Source of the DNA: Myxococcales bacterium
Lineage (GTDB): Bacteria; Myxococcota_A; Polyangia; Haliangiales; Haliangiaceae
Direction: 5' to 3'
Length of the DNA: 64,000 bases
Assembly (NCBI GenBank): GCA_016706545.1
Contig: JADJJK010000038.1
Span: 1 to 64,000 of the forward strand
Under the pieces are notes generated by a model. That model had not been told where the DNA came from. It saw only the letters and a list, made by a program, of their open reading frames with translations, and made no database searches. Both the position numbers and the translations under genes were made by a program. Each line of letters begins with the position of its first letter. The stretch's first letter is position 1. Positions 47,103 through 59,471 of the stretch are shown here, one piece after another.

Positions 47103-48044
47103 TCACTGCTTGGCCGGCCAGTCGACCAGGCGGTTATAAGAGGCCAGCACCGCCGCCGGCGATCCGACCACGTCCTTCTCGTTGTTGGCCGCGATCATGA
47201 TCTTCTCGGCCTCGGTGTACGCGAGGTTGTCGCGCGTTCGATGCAGGAGCTGCTTGCCGTCTGTGACGAGCTTTCGCGCGTTGCCCAGGGTCTCGGCGTG
47301 ATCGTTCTCCTTGCCGATGGAGGTCACGTAGGTGATGGTCGCCGCGAAGGCCCGCTCGTAGGACTGCAGTTGCTGGATGAACCTGGGCAGCTCGGCGCGG
47401 AGCTGGGGCGACGCCGCCAGGTGCGCCAGGCCCTCGGCCTCGTACAGCATCCGGTTCCACAGGACGTCGAGTTCGCTGGGCTTGCCCTTGGCCGGCGGGT
47501 CCGGGGTCGCGAGCTGCGCGGCGTGAACCTGGCGGTTGAGGCGGGACACCTCATCGAAGAGCTGCCCCTGCGCGGCATCGAACGCGGAGAAGGCGGTGAC
47601 CAGCTCGGGGTGGAGCGCGCGTCCCTGCTCCGGGGCGTAGGTCTCTGGCTTGCTTCGATCAAAGGACTTCGCGCCGGCGGTGGTCAGCGTGTGCAGCGAC
47701 TCCAGCGACCGTGCAAACGCATCCCCCGCTTTGACGAGCTGAGGCAAGGCGGGCGCCAGCTCGCGCGCCGCGACGATGGCATCGATGCAGTCCTTTGGAG
47801 AGCTGGTGGCCGAGAGCCGCACCTCGGACTCCGAGGTTGGGACTTTTTCACTCAGTGATGCGAAGTAAAAATCTGCAATGTCAAATACGTGTTTTGAGTG
47901 ATCTCGAAGGCAAGCGACATAGCCCTCGAGCTTGAGCAAGATGGCCTGATTTTCGTCGGGCTCGACGTACTTCTCGGCCCGCTTCCACTTCCGGCAGCTC
48001 GCGAGTGAGATTATTAGCACAAACAGTGCCAATCGGCGCGACAT
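47103..48044 (-). CDS. DUF3829-family lipoprotein
   Basis: 313 residues. Signal ALFVLIISLASC with a lipobox LASC, then a helical domain typical of DUF3829 (YiiG-like), with the ending SYNRLVDWP characteristic of the family. Function unknown. Its promoter, TTGACA-17 bp-TAGGAT, lies immediately upstream, so the start codon falls at the predicted transcription start. Confidence 0.8.
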   Translation of the reverse strand: MSRRLALFVLIISLASCRKWKRAEKYVEPDENQAILLKLEGYVACLRDHSKHVFDIADFYFASLSEKVPTSESEVRLSATSSPKDCIDAIVAARELAPALPQLVKAGDAFARSLESLHTLTTAGAKSFDRSKPETYAPEQGRALHPELVTAFSAFDAAQGQLFDEVSRLNRQVHAAQLATPDPPAKGKPSELDVLWNRMLYEAEGLAHLAASPQLRAELPRFIQQLQSYERAFAATITYVTSIGKENDHAETLGNARKLVTDGKQLLHRTRDNLAYTEAEKIMIAANNEKDVVGSPAAVLASYNRLVDWPAKQ

Positions 48045-48050
48045 CGCGGC

Positions 48051-48079
48051 ATCCTAGCTTGCGCACATCATGGTGTCAA
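48051..48079 (-). promoter_or_regulatory. Near-consensus promoter at the DUF3829 gene
   Basis: On the minus strand TTGACA (48079-48074), 17-bp spacer, TAGGAT (48056-48051). The ATG at 48044 starts 7 nt after the -10, exactly where transcription should begin: a leaderless message. A later start would remove the signal peptide. Confidence 0.65.
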
Positions 48080-48198
48080 CGCGGGCTATCCGCGTGCATG
48101 GCTCGTCTGCAGTGGCGGCGCCGGCGCTCGATGCGGGCCGGCGAACGCGACGCCCGGCGCGCCGGCGCGCCACGCGCGCCAGCGCATCAGGTAGCGCA

Positions 48199-50922
<2,724 letters not shown>

Positions 50923-51032
50923 ACGCGCGCGCAGGAGCGCCTTTGGCGGCAGGAGCTACGCCGGGATCGAGCGAGGCGCCAGCTCGCGGGGCTCCGCGCG
51001 CCGCTCGCGCCTGCGCTCCCCCCGGCGCGCGC

Positions 51033-52181
51033 TCATGGCGAGGCGCTGGTGAGCATGCCGCCGGTGGTGAACGTGAGCTGCAGCGGCGCGACGGGGCCAA
51101 GTCCATAGCTGTCGCGCAGCTCCACCGAGACGACGTACCGCGTGTTTGGTGAGAGCGGAGACGTCGGGCGGAGGGTCATCGTGCTCGGGCTCTGCGGGGC
51201 CACGGTGACCGCGAGCGACGCGCTGGGCGAGATCGTCACTTGCGGCGCCGCCAGAGGCGCCGAGGCGCGCAGCGTGATCTCCACCAGGCGAGGAACGCCG
51301 ACAGCTCCTTCGGGCAACGACCGCTGCAAGATCGCCAGCGGCTCGGTGGTGAAGGAGGCCAGGTCGGTGTCGCCAGGGGCGCAGGTGGCGGTCACGTCGC
51401 CCGCCGCTGGCGCGCATGGTCGAAGGCCGGACTTGTCGACGACGTCTTCGGCGAAGCGCACGTGGCACGCCGAGCCGGTGGGCAAGGCATGTCGCGGCAC
51501 CAGCACCACCGCTGGGCCCAGCAGCAAGAAGCCGCGGAAGCCATCATCGATGTCGTGCCGCACCTGGGATCCGGCGGGCTGCCAGTAGGAGAGCGACTGG
51601 CTGGCGGGGACATCGCGGTCCACGGCCGCGGCGGTGCAGCGCACGAGCGCCGCCCCGTCGATGAACCGGACGACGTCCGGGACGCCGTCTGGTCGCGGCT
51701 GGCCGTTGGTGTCCAGCCGGTCCAAGATCCCCACGGCGACCCCATCGGAGCTGCGGACGCACACCGCCTTGGCGCCCTTGCACGTGGCGCGCAGCGCTTC
51801 TGGATCTCCGGAGCACCGCGCGAGGTCGTCCGGAGTCGCCCCTGCGGGCACACGCGCGAACGCATCCTCGTCCACTTGCTCGTTGCACTGGAGCTCTTCC
51901 AGCCGATTGCCGAGCAAGAGCTCGTCCATCACCACGCGCAGGCGCTGGTTCTCCACCAGCGCCGCGCTGACCACGTGCTGCTCATCGCTGCTGGCGTCGC
52001 GGTGGGTGCCAAAGGCGATAACTGGTCGGGTCAGGCTGGCGCTGCCGCTGGGATAGCGTTCGGTGAGGATGAGCTGCCGGATCATCGGCGGCCCCTCTGG
52101 CACCAGGTCGGTGACGTCGCCGCTCACGCAGCCCGCGCACAGGCCCAAGAGCGCGACGCAACTGCTACCGAGCCATGCCAT
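51033..52181 (-). CDS. Lipoprotein with C-terminal Ig-like domain
   Basis: 382 residues. Signal with LCAGC as lipobox, then an unrecognised Cys-containing body and a C-terminal SbsA-type Ig-like domain (VEITLRASAPLAAPQVTISPSASL through LSPNTRYVVSVELRDSYGLGPVAPLQLTFTTGG), common in surface lipoproteins. Start at the ATG 52181 rather than a TTG at 52199; a near-consensus promoter places the transcription start on it. No enzymatic motif seen. Confidence 0.75.
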   Translation of the reverse strand: MAWLGSSCVALLGLCAGCVSGDVTDLVPEGPPMIRQLILTERYPSGSASLTRPVIAFGTHRDASSDEQHVVSAALVENQRLRVVMDELLLGNRLEELQCNEQVDEDAFARVPAGATPDDLARCSGDPEALRATCKGAKAVCVRSSDGVAVGILDRLDTNGQPRPDGVPDVVRFIDGAALVRCTAAAVDRDVPASQSLSYWQPAGSQVRHDIDDGFRGFLLLGPAVVLVPRHALPTGSACHVRFAEDVVDKSGLRPCAPAAGDVTATCAPGDTDLASFTTEPLAILQRSLPEGAVGVPRLVEITLRASAPLAAPQVTISPSASLAVTVAPQSPSTMTLRPTSPLSPNTRYVVSVELRDSYGLGPVAPLQLTFTTGGMLTSASP

Positions 52182-52186
52182 AAAGT

Positions 52187-52215
52187 CTTGTACTAGCAAC
52201 GGATTGTGCTGTCAA
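52187..52215 (-). promoter_or_regulatory. Near-consensus promoter at the Ig-like lipoprotein gene
   Basis: On the minus strand TTGACA (52215-52210), 17-bp spacer, TACAAG (52192-52187). The ATG at 52181 begins 6 nt after the -10, again fitting a leaderless message. Confidence 0.6.
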
Positions 52216-52286
52216 ACGGACACCGAAAACGCGACAGGCGCGCCACCTGAGAGTGGAGCGCCTGGGCTCACGATAGGCCGTCGCGG

Positions 52287-52748
52287 CTACTGGTCAGCAG
52301 CGCTGGGGTCCGGTCGCAGCTTCAAGGCGACCTTCACGTCGTCCGGGTTCTCCTTGGGCGACAGGCTGCGGATCGCGTCCATCGTGAGGATGACCTCGGA
52401 CCAGGGCACCTGGTCTTCGAAGTCCACGAACACGACCTTCTCGCTCAGCTTCTTCTCGAGGATGGGACGCAGGGTCGTCGCCAGGTCTGGCGCGTTCACG
52501 CTTTGCTTGCGGCCCTCGTCCTCCAGCTCGATCTGGAGGCTGGCCAGCACCTTGACGACGATGGGGGCGGTGGTCGCGACCTCCACCTGTTCGTCGATCT
52601 TCCGCGGCACCTCGATGGTCACCATCTTCATGGTGATGGGCATGGTGACGAGGAAGATGATGAGGAGCACCAGCACCACGTCGATGAGTGGGGTGATGTT
52701 GATCTCGGTGTGCAGACCACCGCTATTGCCGCCTACATTCATTCCCAT
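52287..52748 (-). CDS. exbD: ExbD/TolR-type biopolymer transport protein
   Basis: 153 residues: short cytosolic start, one helix (ITPLIDVVLVLLIIFLVTMPI, with the essential Asp), then a periplasmic domain. Second ExbD in the cluster. With ExbB it forms a proton-driven motor that energises TonB or a related effector. It follows the first ExbD gene by 5 bp. Confidence 0.92.
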   Translation of the reverse strand: MGMNVGGNSGGLHTEINITPLIDVVLVLLIIFLVTMPITMKMVTIEVPRKIDEQVEVATTAPIVVKVLASLQIELEDEGRKQSVNAPDLATTLRPILEKKLSEKVVFVDFEDQVPWSEVILTMDAIRSLSPKENPDDVKVALKLRPDPSAADQ

Positions 52749-52753
52749 GGCGA

Positions 52754-53236
52754 CTACTCCTTGACCTCGCCCGTCGCGAGGTCAATCGAGCCAACGAGCT
52801 TCTCTTTGTTCAGGTAAACCAGCAGCGGGTACACCTGCTTGTAGGTGAGCTCGCCAGAGGCCTTGACGTAGACCTTGCCCGCTCCATCAGGATCCTTGGG
52901 GGCGTCCCAGGACCGCTGAATCTTCTCACCCATCTCTGCCAGGCTCTTGTCGTCCACCGGCCCGAGCTTCACCTGGTCGTACCAGAGGTTTCCCTCTTTA
53001 TCGATGGCCACGACCGGCTGCAGGTGGTCCTTCTCCTGAGAGTGATGTCGCGTCTTGGGCAGGTTTGGGATCTCGCGACCGCGAGCCATCAGCGGCGTCA
53101 CCACCATGAAGATGATGAGCAACACCAAGACCACGTCGACCAGCGGGGTGACGTTGATGTCGTTGCGAACCTGGTCGAGCTTGGGCTTGCGCCCACCGCT
53201 CAACCGGTGCCCGCGAACGTGGACGGACGCGGACAT
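52754..53236 (-). CDS. exbD: ExbD/TolR-type biopolymer transport protein
   Basis: 160 residues: INVTPLVDVVLVLLIIFMVVTPLMARG is the ExbD signature with the channel Asp. The periplasmic domain (LTYKQVYPLLVYLNKEKLV) has the usual ExbD fold. Starts 3 bp after the exbB stop. Confidence 0.92.
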   Translation of the reverse strand: MSASVHVRGHRLSGGRKPKLDQVRNDINVTPLVDVVLVLLIIFMVVTPLMARGREIPNLPKTRHHSQEKDHLQPVVAIDKEGNLWYDQVKLGPVDDKSLAEMGEKIQRSWDAPKDPDGAGKVYVKASGELTYKQVYPLLVYLNKEKLVGSIDLATGEVKE

Positions 53237-53239
53237 GAG

Positions 53240-53920
53240 TTAACGCCCTTCTTTGAGGACGTAGTCCACGAACTCCGACGACACGTCGTTGAGGTCGACC
53301 ACGAACTTCTCCACGCGCGCGGTGAAGTAGTTGAACGCCATGGCGGCGATGATGGCCACGCCGAGACCGACGGCGGTCGCGATCAAGGCCTCTGCGATGG
53401 CCGGGCCGATGGTGTCGATGGTGCCGCCGCCCTTGAGGAGCTGGAAGGCATTGATGATGCCGATGACGGTGCCGAGGAGGCCGATGAACGGGGTCGACGA
53501 GGCCACGGTGGCGAGGAACGGCAGACCCTTGCGCAGGTCGGACGTCTCACGCTCCTTGACGCGCTCCAGGGCGCGGTTGACGGAGTCCACCAGGTCGAAG
53601 TTGCCAACATCGGAGGGGCCCGACTTGGTGAGCGCCTCGCGGCCCTGCGTGAGCGCGCCCAGGCCGGACTCCATGACCCGAGCCACGGGGCTCTTGGTCA
53701 TGCTCTTGGCCGCGGTGTGGGCATCGGCCACGCGGTGCTGGCGGAGGTACTCGCCGAGCTGCTGGACGTAGCGGAGGTTCTGCTGGCTCGCCGCGCCGAA
53801 GGTCAGAACCCTCTCGAAGATCACGTAAAAGCTCCACACAGACATGCCGAGCATGCCTATGGTGATGACCTTCACGAAGATGTTCATGTGCGTCCAGATT
53901 GATACGAGATCGAATTCCAT
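53240..53920 (-). CDS. exbB: ExbB/TolQ/MotA-type proton channel protein
   Basis: 226 residues. Three helices; the second region has the family motif FLATVASSTPFIGLLGTVIGI near residue 130 and the third helix carries IAEALIATAVGLGVAIIAAMAFNYF. Its ribosome site is GAGGA. Forms the proton channel with the two ExbD proteins. Confidence 0.95.
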   Translation of the reverse strand: MEFDLVSIWTHMNIFVKVITIGMLGMSVWSFYVIFERVLTFGAASQQNLRYVQQLGEYLRQHRVADAHTAAKSMTKSPVARVMESGLGALTQGREALTKSGPSDVGNFDLVDSVNRALERVKERETSDLRKGLPFLATVASSTPFIGLLGTVIGIINAFQLLKGGGTIDTIGPAIAEALIATAVGLGVAIIAAMAFNYFTARVEKFVVDLNDVSSEFVDYVLKEGR

Positions 53921-54037
53921 GGCACGTCCTCAATAAGTAGCGCGGGGGGCCTGCTGCGGCCGTTGTCAGAAAACGCAGGGTTCGTTGCGACCGAAAAATC
54001 TGACTCGGGTTGAGCCAGTCTCTTGATATCCGAGCGG

Positions 54038-54790
54038 CTAGTTTCGCTGCTGATAGATGAAGGTCACAGAAGTACACACCGGCTTGGCTACGCCATCCAC
54101 CGTGTACGGGCTGTATCTCCACTCTCTCATCTCACGCTGGATCTTGGAGTCGTAGGCCGGGAAGCTTGACGACTTCAACATGTTGACCGAACTCACGCCG
54201 CCGCTGGTGTTGATACAGATCTTGTAAGTGGTCACCAGCTTGGTCTTCCCAGAGCGGGAGATCTCGGTCTTGGTCACGTCGTCGGGCGTGATCGACTTCT
54301 CACCCGCCACGCGCATCGCCTCGAGCGCCGTCGGGGCGACGATCGCCGGGGGGGGCGGGGGTGGTGGCGGCGGGGGAGGAGGAGGAGCCTGCGGCAGCAC
54401 CGGGCCTTCAGTCTTCACGCCCTCACCGGTGCTCTCGCCACCTTCGCCTTCGAGCGCGTCAGGATCGACTTCCTGCGTCTCCTCGACGGGGGTCTCGATC
54501 TTCTCGATCTTGGTGGGCTGCACCAGATCCTTCACTTTGATCTTGCGCTGCTTGATCTCCTGCTGCGGCGGCTTCTTCCCACCCTTGGGTGGGGCCGAAA
54601 CCGGAGGAGGAGACGGCGCTAGCGCCAGCTCGATCTCGTTGTCCGGGACCTCGAGCTTCTTGATGTCCCAGGTGGTCTTGATCCACATCCCCACGAACAG
54701 GGCGATGTGGATGGCTACCCCGACGCCCACCAGAGGGGGCGCCCAGACGGGCATCTTCTTCGTTTTTGCGCGGTAGTAATTGTCGAACAT
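54038..54790 (-). CDS. tonB: TonB-family energy transducer
   Basis: 250 residues. One N-terminal helix (PLVGVGVAIHIALFVGMWI), a Pro-rich middle with about 14 consecutive prolines after PQAP, then a TonB C-terminal domain ending WRYSPYTVDGVAKPVCTSVTF. It crosses the periplasm to the outer membrane and is driven by the downstream exbB-exbD-exbD genes. Its ribosome site is AGAGGAG. Confidence 0.93.
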   Translation of the reverse strand: MFDNYYRAKTKKMPVWAPPLVGVGVAIHIALFVGMWIKTTWDIKKLEVPDNEIELALAPSPPPVSAPPKGGKKPPQQEIKQRKIKVKDLVQPTKIEKIETPVEETQEVDPDALEGEGGESTGEGVKTEGPVLPQAPPPPPPPPPPPPPAIVAPTALEAMRVAGEKSITPDDVTKTEISRSGKTKLVTTYKICINTSGGVSSVNMLKSSSFPAYDSKIQREMREWRYSPYTVDGVAKPVCTSVTFIYQQRN

Positions 54791-54814
54791 CGGCTGCTCC
54801 TCTGGGTTGGGCGA

Positions 54815-55741
54815 TCAGCCGCCTGACTTGGCCGGTCCGGAAGACGTTGCTGGCGCGGCGTCGGTCGCAGCGGGGGCGATGGCTTGAGCCTTCTTCGCCT
54901 CTTCGCTTAGAACGCGCCGCCGTCTGTCATGGTCTTGCGCAGTTGCGCGCTCGATGGACGCTGCCCAGGCCGAGCCCTGTGCAAGCGCACGGAAGTTATA
55001 CAGTGCAGCCACCAGCGCGCGGATATCGGGCTTCTTCGGATCCTCGACCGCGGCCTTCTCCAGAGCCGAGATCCCCAGATCCGCCGCTTCGATGCGCTCA
55101 GCGCCGTAATTCTTGTCGCGGTCTCTCATGGTGGCCCAGGCGACGTTGCCGATGGCCTGATACGAGTTGACCTTGCCGGCGCCATCCTGCGCCAGCTCCG
55201 CGGCCTTGTTGAACCACTCGATGGCCTCCCGCCACTTCTTGTCCTTGTTGTAGATGCCGCCCACGCGCAGCGAGATCTCTCGCTTCTGTGCCTGCGCGCC
55301 CTCGTCCTGCGGCACGACCTTGAACTGCTCGAGCCAGTACTGGAGAGCCTTGTCGTACTGCTTGTTGTTGAGCCAGATGCTGGTCATCTTGTCCCGGAGC
55401 TTGTTCTCCTTGGGATGACGATCGATGTACGCCTGAATGTTTTTCGTAGCGCAGTCCGCCATGGCGGTGTTCTCGGGCGTGTCTTCGCCCACCACGATCA
55501 GCTTGGCGCAGGTCAGGCCAAGGTTGTGGGTCGCGATCTCGAGCCCTGGCTCCAGGACGAGCGCTTGTTCGAAGAGCACCTTGGCTTCCTCGAAGCGGCC
55601 TTCCTTGTACTCGAAGTTGCCCTCCTGGACCGCCTTGCGCGCCTGCAGCCCGTCGCAGCCGGTGAGCGCCGCGAGTCCCAGCAACACCGCGGTGCAGACC
55701 AAGCGGCGCATCGCCGAACCGGCCATCGGTACATCCATCAT
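54815..55741 (-). CDS. TPR lipoprotein of the TonB cluster
   Basis: 308 residues. Signal and lipobox LTGC in LLGLAALTGCDGLQA, then TPR repeats (GNFEYKEGRFEEAKVLFEQALVLEPGLEIATHNLG; NKQYDKALQYWLEQFKVVP; DKKWREAIEWFNKAAELA). It probably scaffolds partners at the outer membrane. I used the ATG at 55741, which has GGAG just upstream. First gene downstream of a strong promoter and 24 bp upstream of tonB, so it heads the operon. Confidence 0.82.
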   Translation of the reverse strand: MMDVPMAGSAMRRLVCTAVLLGLAALTGCDGLQARKAVQEGNFEYKEGRFEEAKVLFEQALVLEPGLEIATHNLGLTCAKLIVVGEDTPENTAMADCATKNIQAYIDRHPKENKLRDKMTSIWLNNKQYDKALQYWLEQFKVVPQDEGAQAQKREISLRVGGIYNKDKKWREAIEWFNKAAELAQDGAGKVNSYQAIGNVAWATMRDRDKNYGAERIEAADLGISALEKAAVEDPKKPDIRALVAALYNFRALAQGSAWAASIERATAQDHDRRRRVLSEEAKKAQAIAPAATDAAPATSSGPAKSGG

Positions 55742-55860
55742 TGTCTCCGTCGTGGTCTGCGCTGTCGTGCCCGCCAATGCCGTCACGCTCGTCGAGAACG
55801 AGCGCTCAAAGCGAGCAGCGGAAGGTCTTTCGCGAAGGCCGATCCGGGTCATAGGGCGCG

Positions 55861-55889
55861 AATATACAGAAGGGATGTATGCCCGGCAA
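55861..55889 (-). promoter_or_regulatory. Promoter of the TPR-TonB-Exb operon
   Basis: On the minus strand TTGCCG (55889-55884), 17-bp spacer, TATATT (55866-55861); predicted start near 55854, leader of about 113 nt. The rest of the 363-bp gap to the next gene shows no credible gene. Confidence 0.65.
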
Positions 55890-56104
55890 CGCTTGATTGC
55901 ACGGGTTATCAACGCTGGCGCATTCTTGTTCGACCTCGACAGGGCGAGGTTCTCCGCGCCGGACTTGGTGCTCGCTGCGAACCATGAACATCCTCACTTT
56001 CCGCATACTACGGCGCGGAGCTTTGGCGCGTGCATGGGGCATGACAGCGGCTGGCACCTTGAGATGCCTGCCTCCCAGCATGCGACGCTCACGCTCTTCG
56101 ATGA

Positions 56105-56749
56105 TCATTGTGCGGAATAGACGGTCGTGATCGGGTACGAAGGTACGTCGCCTTCCCCTGCCGCGTCGATGCGCGCGCCGATCATTCGTTCGCGCAGACA
56201 AGCGAGCGTTGGCTCCACCACAGAGTCGGGGACACCGGGGGCCGCACCGGCGACGCCCTTCACCGTGAGGGAGCTATTTTTCACCTCCACGGTCATTGTC
56301 ACGCTGAGGCTCTGCGGACCGGAGGGCAGAGCCTGCAGACATTTTTTCGCCGGACCCTCCAGGGCGGTCACTACTCGCTGCGCCGTGGCGACCTGCAGGA
56401 ACTTGCCGATGGGCGGCGTGAGCACCGGCTCTTCGGTGATGGCAGGGGCGTCTGGGCCGCGATGATCTCGAATGATGACGTCGCCCACCGCGTACACCCG
56501 AGGCGGCGGACGCCTGGTGGTCACGTCGGCGGTGCCGCCGGAGCCGGTGGCACCGCCAGCGGGGCTGCTGAGCGTCGGCGGCGCGGTCGGGGCTGACGGC
56601 GCGGTCGGCGCGGTCGGCGCGGTCGCGACCCCGGGCACCGGGGCGCCGGTGGTGATGTCGTCAGACGATCGAGCGCGCAGCCAGAGCCACAGCGCCAACC
56701 CGGCCAGCGCACACGCCAGCAAGGCCGAGAGCACGATCAGCCGCTTCAT
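56105..56749 (-). CDS. Membrane-anchored protein of unknown function
   Basis: 214 residues. One N-terminal helix (LSALLACALAGLALWLWLRA), a Thr/Pro/Ala-rich linker (TAPTAPTAPSAP), and a C-terminal domain of about 120 residues with two Cys (KKCLQAL, LACLRERM) that could form a disulfide. The C-terminal part recalls the AgmX/PglI-type fold seen in TonB-related motility proteins, but I am not sure. It is in line with birA upstream and the TonB operon downstream. Confidence 0.65.
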   Translation of the reverse strand: MKRLIVLSALLACALAGLALWLWLRARSSDDITTGAPVPGVATAPTAPTAPSAPTAPPTLSSPAGGATGSGGTADVTTRRPPPRVYAVGDVIIRDHRGPDAPAITEEPVLTPPIGKFLQVATAQRVVTALEGPAKKCLQALPSGPQSLSVTMTVEVKNSSLTVKGVAGAAPGVPDSVVEPTLACLRERMIGARIDAAGEGDVPSYPITTVYSAQ

Positions 56750-56770
56750 GCACTGGGTGTACCACGGCGG

Positions 56771-57760
56771 TCAAATCGTCAGCGCCGGGACCGCCTCGGT
56801 CCGTACGGTCTCCACATCGCCAGCGATGACCCGATGCACCAGGCCGTCGTCGGCGCGCAGGAGCAGCGCGCCGACGTCATCAATCCCTTCGAGCACGCCC
56901 GTCACGAGCTGGCCGGCGATGCGGGTCTGCGCGCGGGTGTGCTGGTCCATGAGCGCGGTGAACGCCGGGATCACCCCTGGCAGCCCGCACGCGACATAGC
57001 GGTCGACCCAGTGCTCGATCGCGGCGAGCAGGCGCGCCAGGAAGCCCTCGCGATCGACCGGGCGGCCGAGCTCGCGGGTGACCCACGTCGCCAGCGGCGC
57101 GGCGCTCGGATCGGGGGGCGCGTCGAGGTTGATGCCGATGCCGGCGATCACCACGTCCAGGCGCTCGCCGCGGCTCTGCGACTCCAGGAGCACCCCGGCG
57201 AGCTTGCGCTGGCCGACGAGGACGTCGTTGGGCCACTTGAGCGTGGCGCCGATCCCGAGGCTGCGCGCGGTCTCGCAGACGGCGACCCCGATGGCCAGCG
57301 TCATGGCTGGCACGTCGCGCAGCAGCAGCGCCGGGCGCAGCACCAGGCTCATGTACAGGTTGCCGGCCGGAGAGGTCCAGGCTCGACCGGCGCGGCCTCG
57401 ACCCGCGGTCTGGATCCTGGATACCACCAGGGTGCCGTGGCGAGCTCCAGCGCGCGCCAGGCGCGCCGCCTCGTCATTGGTGGAGCCGCACTCCTCGAGA
57501 TCCAGCCGGTGACAGCCGATCCAGTGCGTGGTGGGCACCGGCGCGGAGAGGACCCCCGCCGAGATGGGCTCGACCCCGGTGGAGGAGGGGAGCTCGGCAG
57601 CGGCGACGAGCTCGGGGCTCGAAGAGGGGGAGACCAGAAGCGGCGCGTATTGTTCCACGGGGCGTGGCGCAACTACACCTGCGCTTGGGCCAGGCGCAAG
57701 ACCTGCGGTCGGTGTTTTTTCGTGCGTCACGTCGATCCTGGTGGCTCGTTCCGTCGCCAC
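56771..57760 (-). CDS. birA: Biotin-acetyl-CoA-carboxylase ligase
   Basis: 329 residues from a GTG with a TTGAGG site just upstream. Ligase motifs: ECGSTNDEA near 91, GRGRAGRAW near 119, and KWPNDVLVGQRKLAGVLLE near 172. It activates biotin and attaches it to BCCP. The first 75 residues are low complexity and contain no DNA-binding helix-turn-helix, so it is a monofunctional ligase, not a repressor. Lies 34 bp after nadC. Confidence 0.9.
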   Translation of the reverse strand: MATERATRIDVTHEKTPTAGLAPGPSAGVVAPRPVEQYAPLLVSPSSSPELVAAAELPSSTGVEPISAGVLSAPVPTTHWIGCHRLDLEECGSTNDEAARLARAGARHGTLVVSRIQTAGRGRAGRAWTSPAGNLYMSLVLRPALLLRDVPAMTLAIGVAVCETARSLGIGATLKWPNDVLVGQRKLAGVLLESQSRGERLDVVIAGIGINLDAPPDPSAAPLATWVTRELGRPVDREGFLARLLAAIEHWVDRYVACGLPGVIPAFTALMDQHTRAQTRIAGQLVTGVLEGIDDVGALLLRADDGLVHRVIAGDVETVRTEAVPALTI

Positions 57761-57794
57761 GGCGCCTCAACCGATCAAAACCCGGAGACGACCG

Positions 57795-58703
<909 letters not shown>

Positions 58704-58776
58704 GGCCCGTCTTGTACCACGCGCGAGGCCGCGCCCAGGGCGTTCGAGGAGCGCATGAGGAGCTCGAGGCCCGAGC

Positions 58777-59427
58777 TTAGGCCCAGCGCTCGATGCGCCA
58801 GCCGGCGCGGGTGGCATGGCGGCGCAGGCGCGGGTCGGGGTTGACCGCGACTGCGTGACCCACGCACTCGAGCAAAGGCAGGTCGTTGTAGCTGTCGGAA
58901 TAGAAGGTGCTGGCGGCCAGCTCCACGCCGTGTTCGAGCGCCCACGCTTCGGCGAGCCGCACCTTGTGGTGGCCAAAGCACAGCGCCGCCGCGCGGCCGG
59001 TGAAGCGACCGCGCTCCACCTCCAGCCGCGAGCTCAGGACGTGGTCGATGTCGGCGCCGCGCGCCACCGGGCCGGCCGCGTACTGCGTGGAGCCGGTGGC
59101 GAGCACCACCAGCTCCCCGCGCCGCTTGTGCTCGGCGACCGCGCGAAGGCCCAGCGGCGCCACCTCGCGCGCCAGGTGGTCCTGGTACCAGCGCGCGCAC
59201 TTGTCGAGCATGTCCGACTCCAGATCTCCTTCGAGGTCCTGGCACAGGCGGGTGAACACCGTCTCCATGTCCAGCACCGCGAGCTTGTACAGCGTCGTCC
59301 AGTAGATCGCCTTGGCGACCATGCGCTTGGACAGCTCGCCGCGCCCGTAGAGGAAGCGAGTCCAGCTCATCCCGGACTCCACGCGAAGCAGCGTGTTGTC
59401 CATGTCGAAGAACGCTGCGGCGGTCAT
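58777..59427 (-). CDS. HAD-IB family phosphatase
   Basis: 216 residues. HAD motifs: FFDMDNTLL (I), VLATGSTQ (II), and DSYNDLPLLECVGHAVAVNPD (IV), with a helical cap between. The closest resemblance is the HAD-IB / phosphoserine-phosphatase-like group. It lies upstream of nadC on the same strand. Substrate unknown. Confidence 0.88.
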   Translation of the reverse strand: MTAAAFFDMDNTLLRVESGMSWTRFLYGRGELSKRMVAKAIYWTTLYKLAVLDMETVFTRLCQDLEGDLESDMLDKCARWYQDHLAREVAPLGLRAVAEHKRRGELVVLATGSTQYAAGPVARGADIDHVLSSRLEVERGRFTGRAAALCFGHHKVRLAEAWALEHGVELAASTFYSDSYNDLPLLECVGHAVAVNPDPRLRRHATRAGWRIERWA

Positions 59428-59471
59428 CTTGGGTCCTCTCTAGCACGCGGGTGGAGCGAAGCCGCAGCAGG

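Noticed and set aside
52182..52199. A TTG start for the Ig-like lipoprotein
   Set aside because: An ATG lies 18 nt downstream at the predicted transcription start and retains the full signal peptide.
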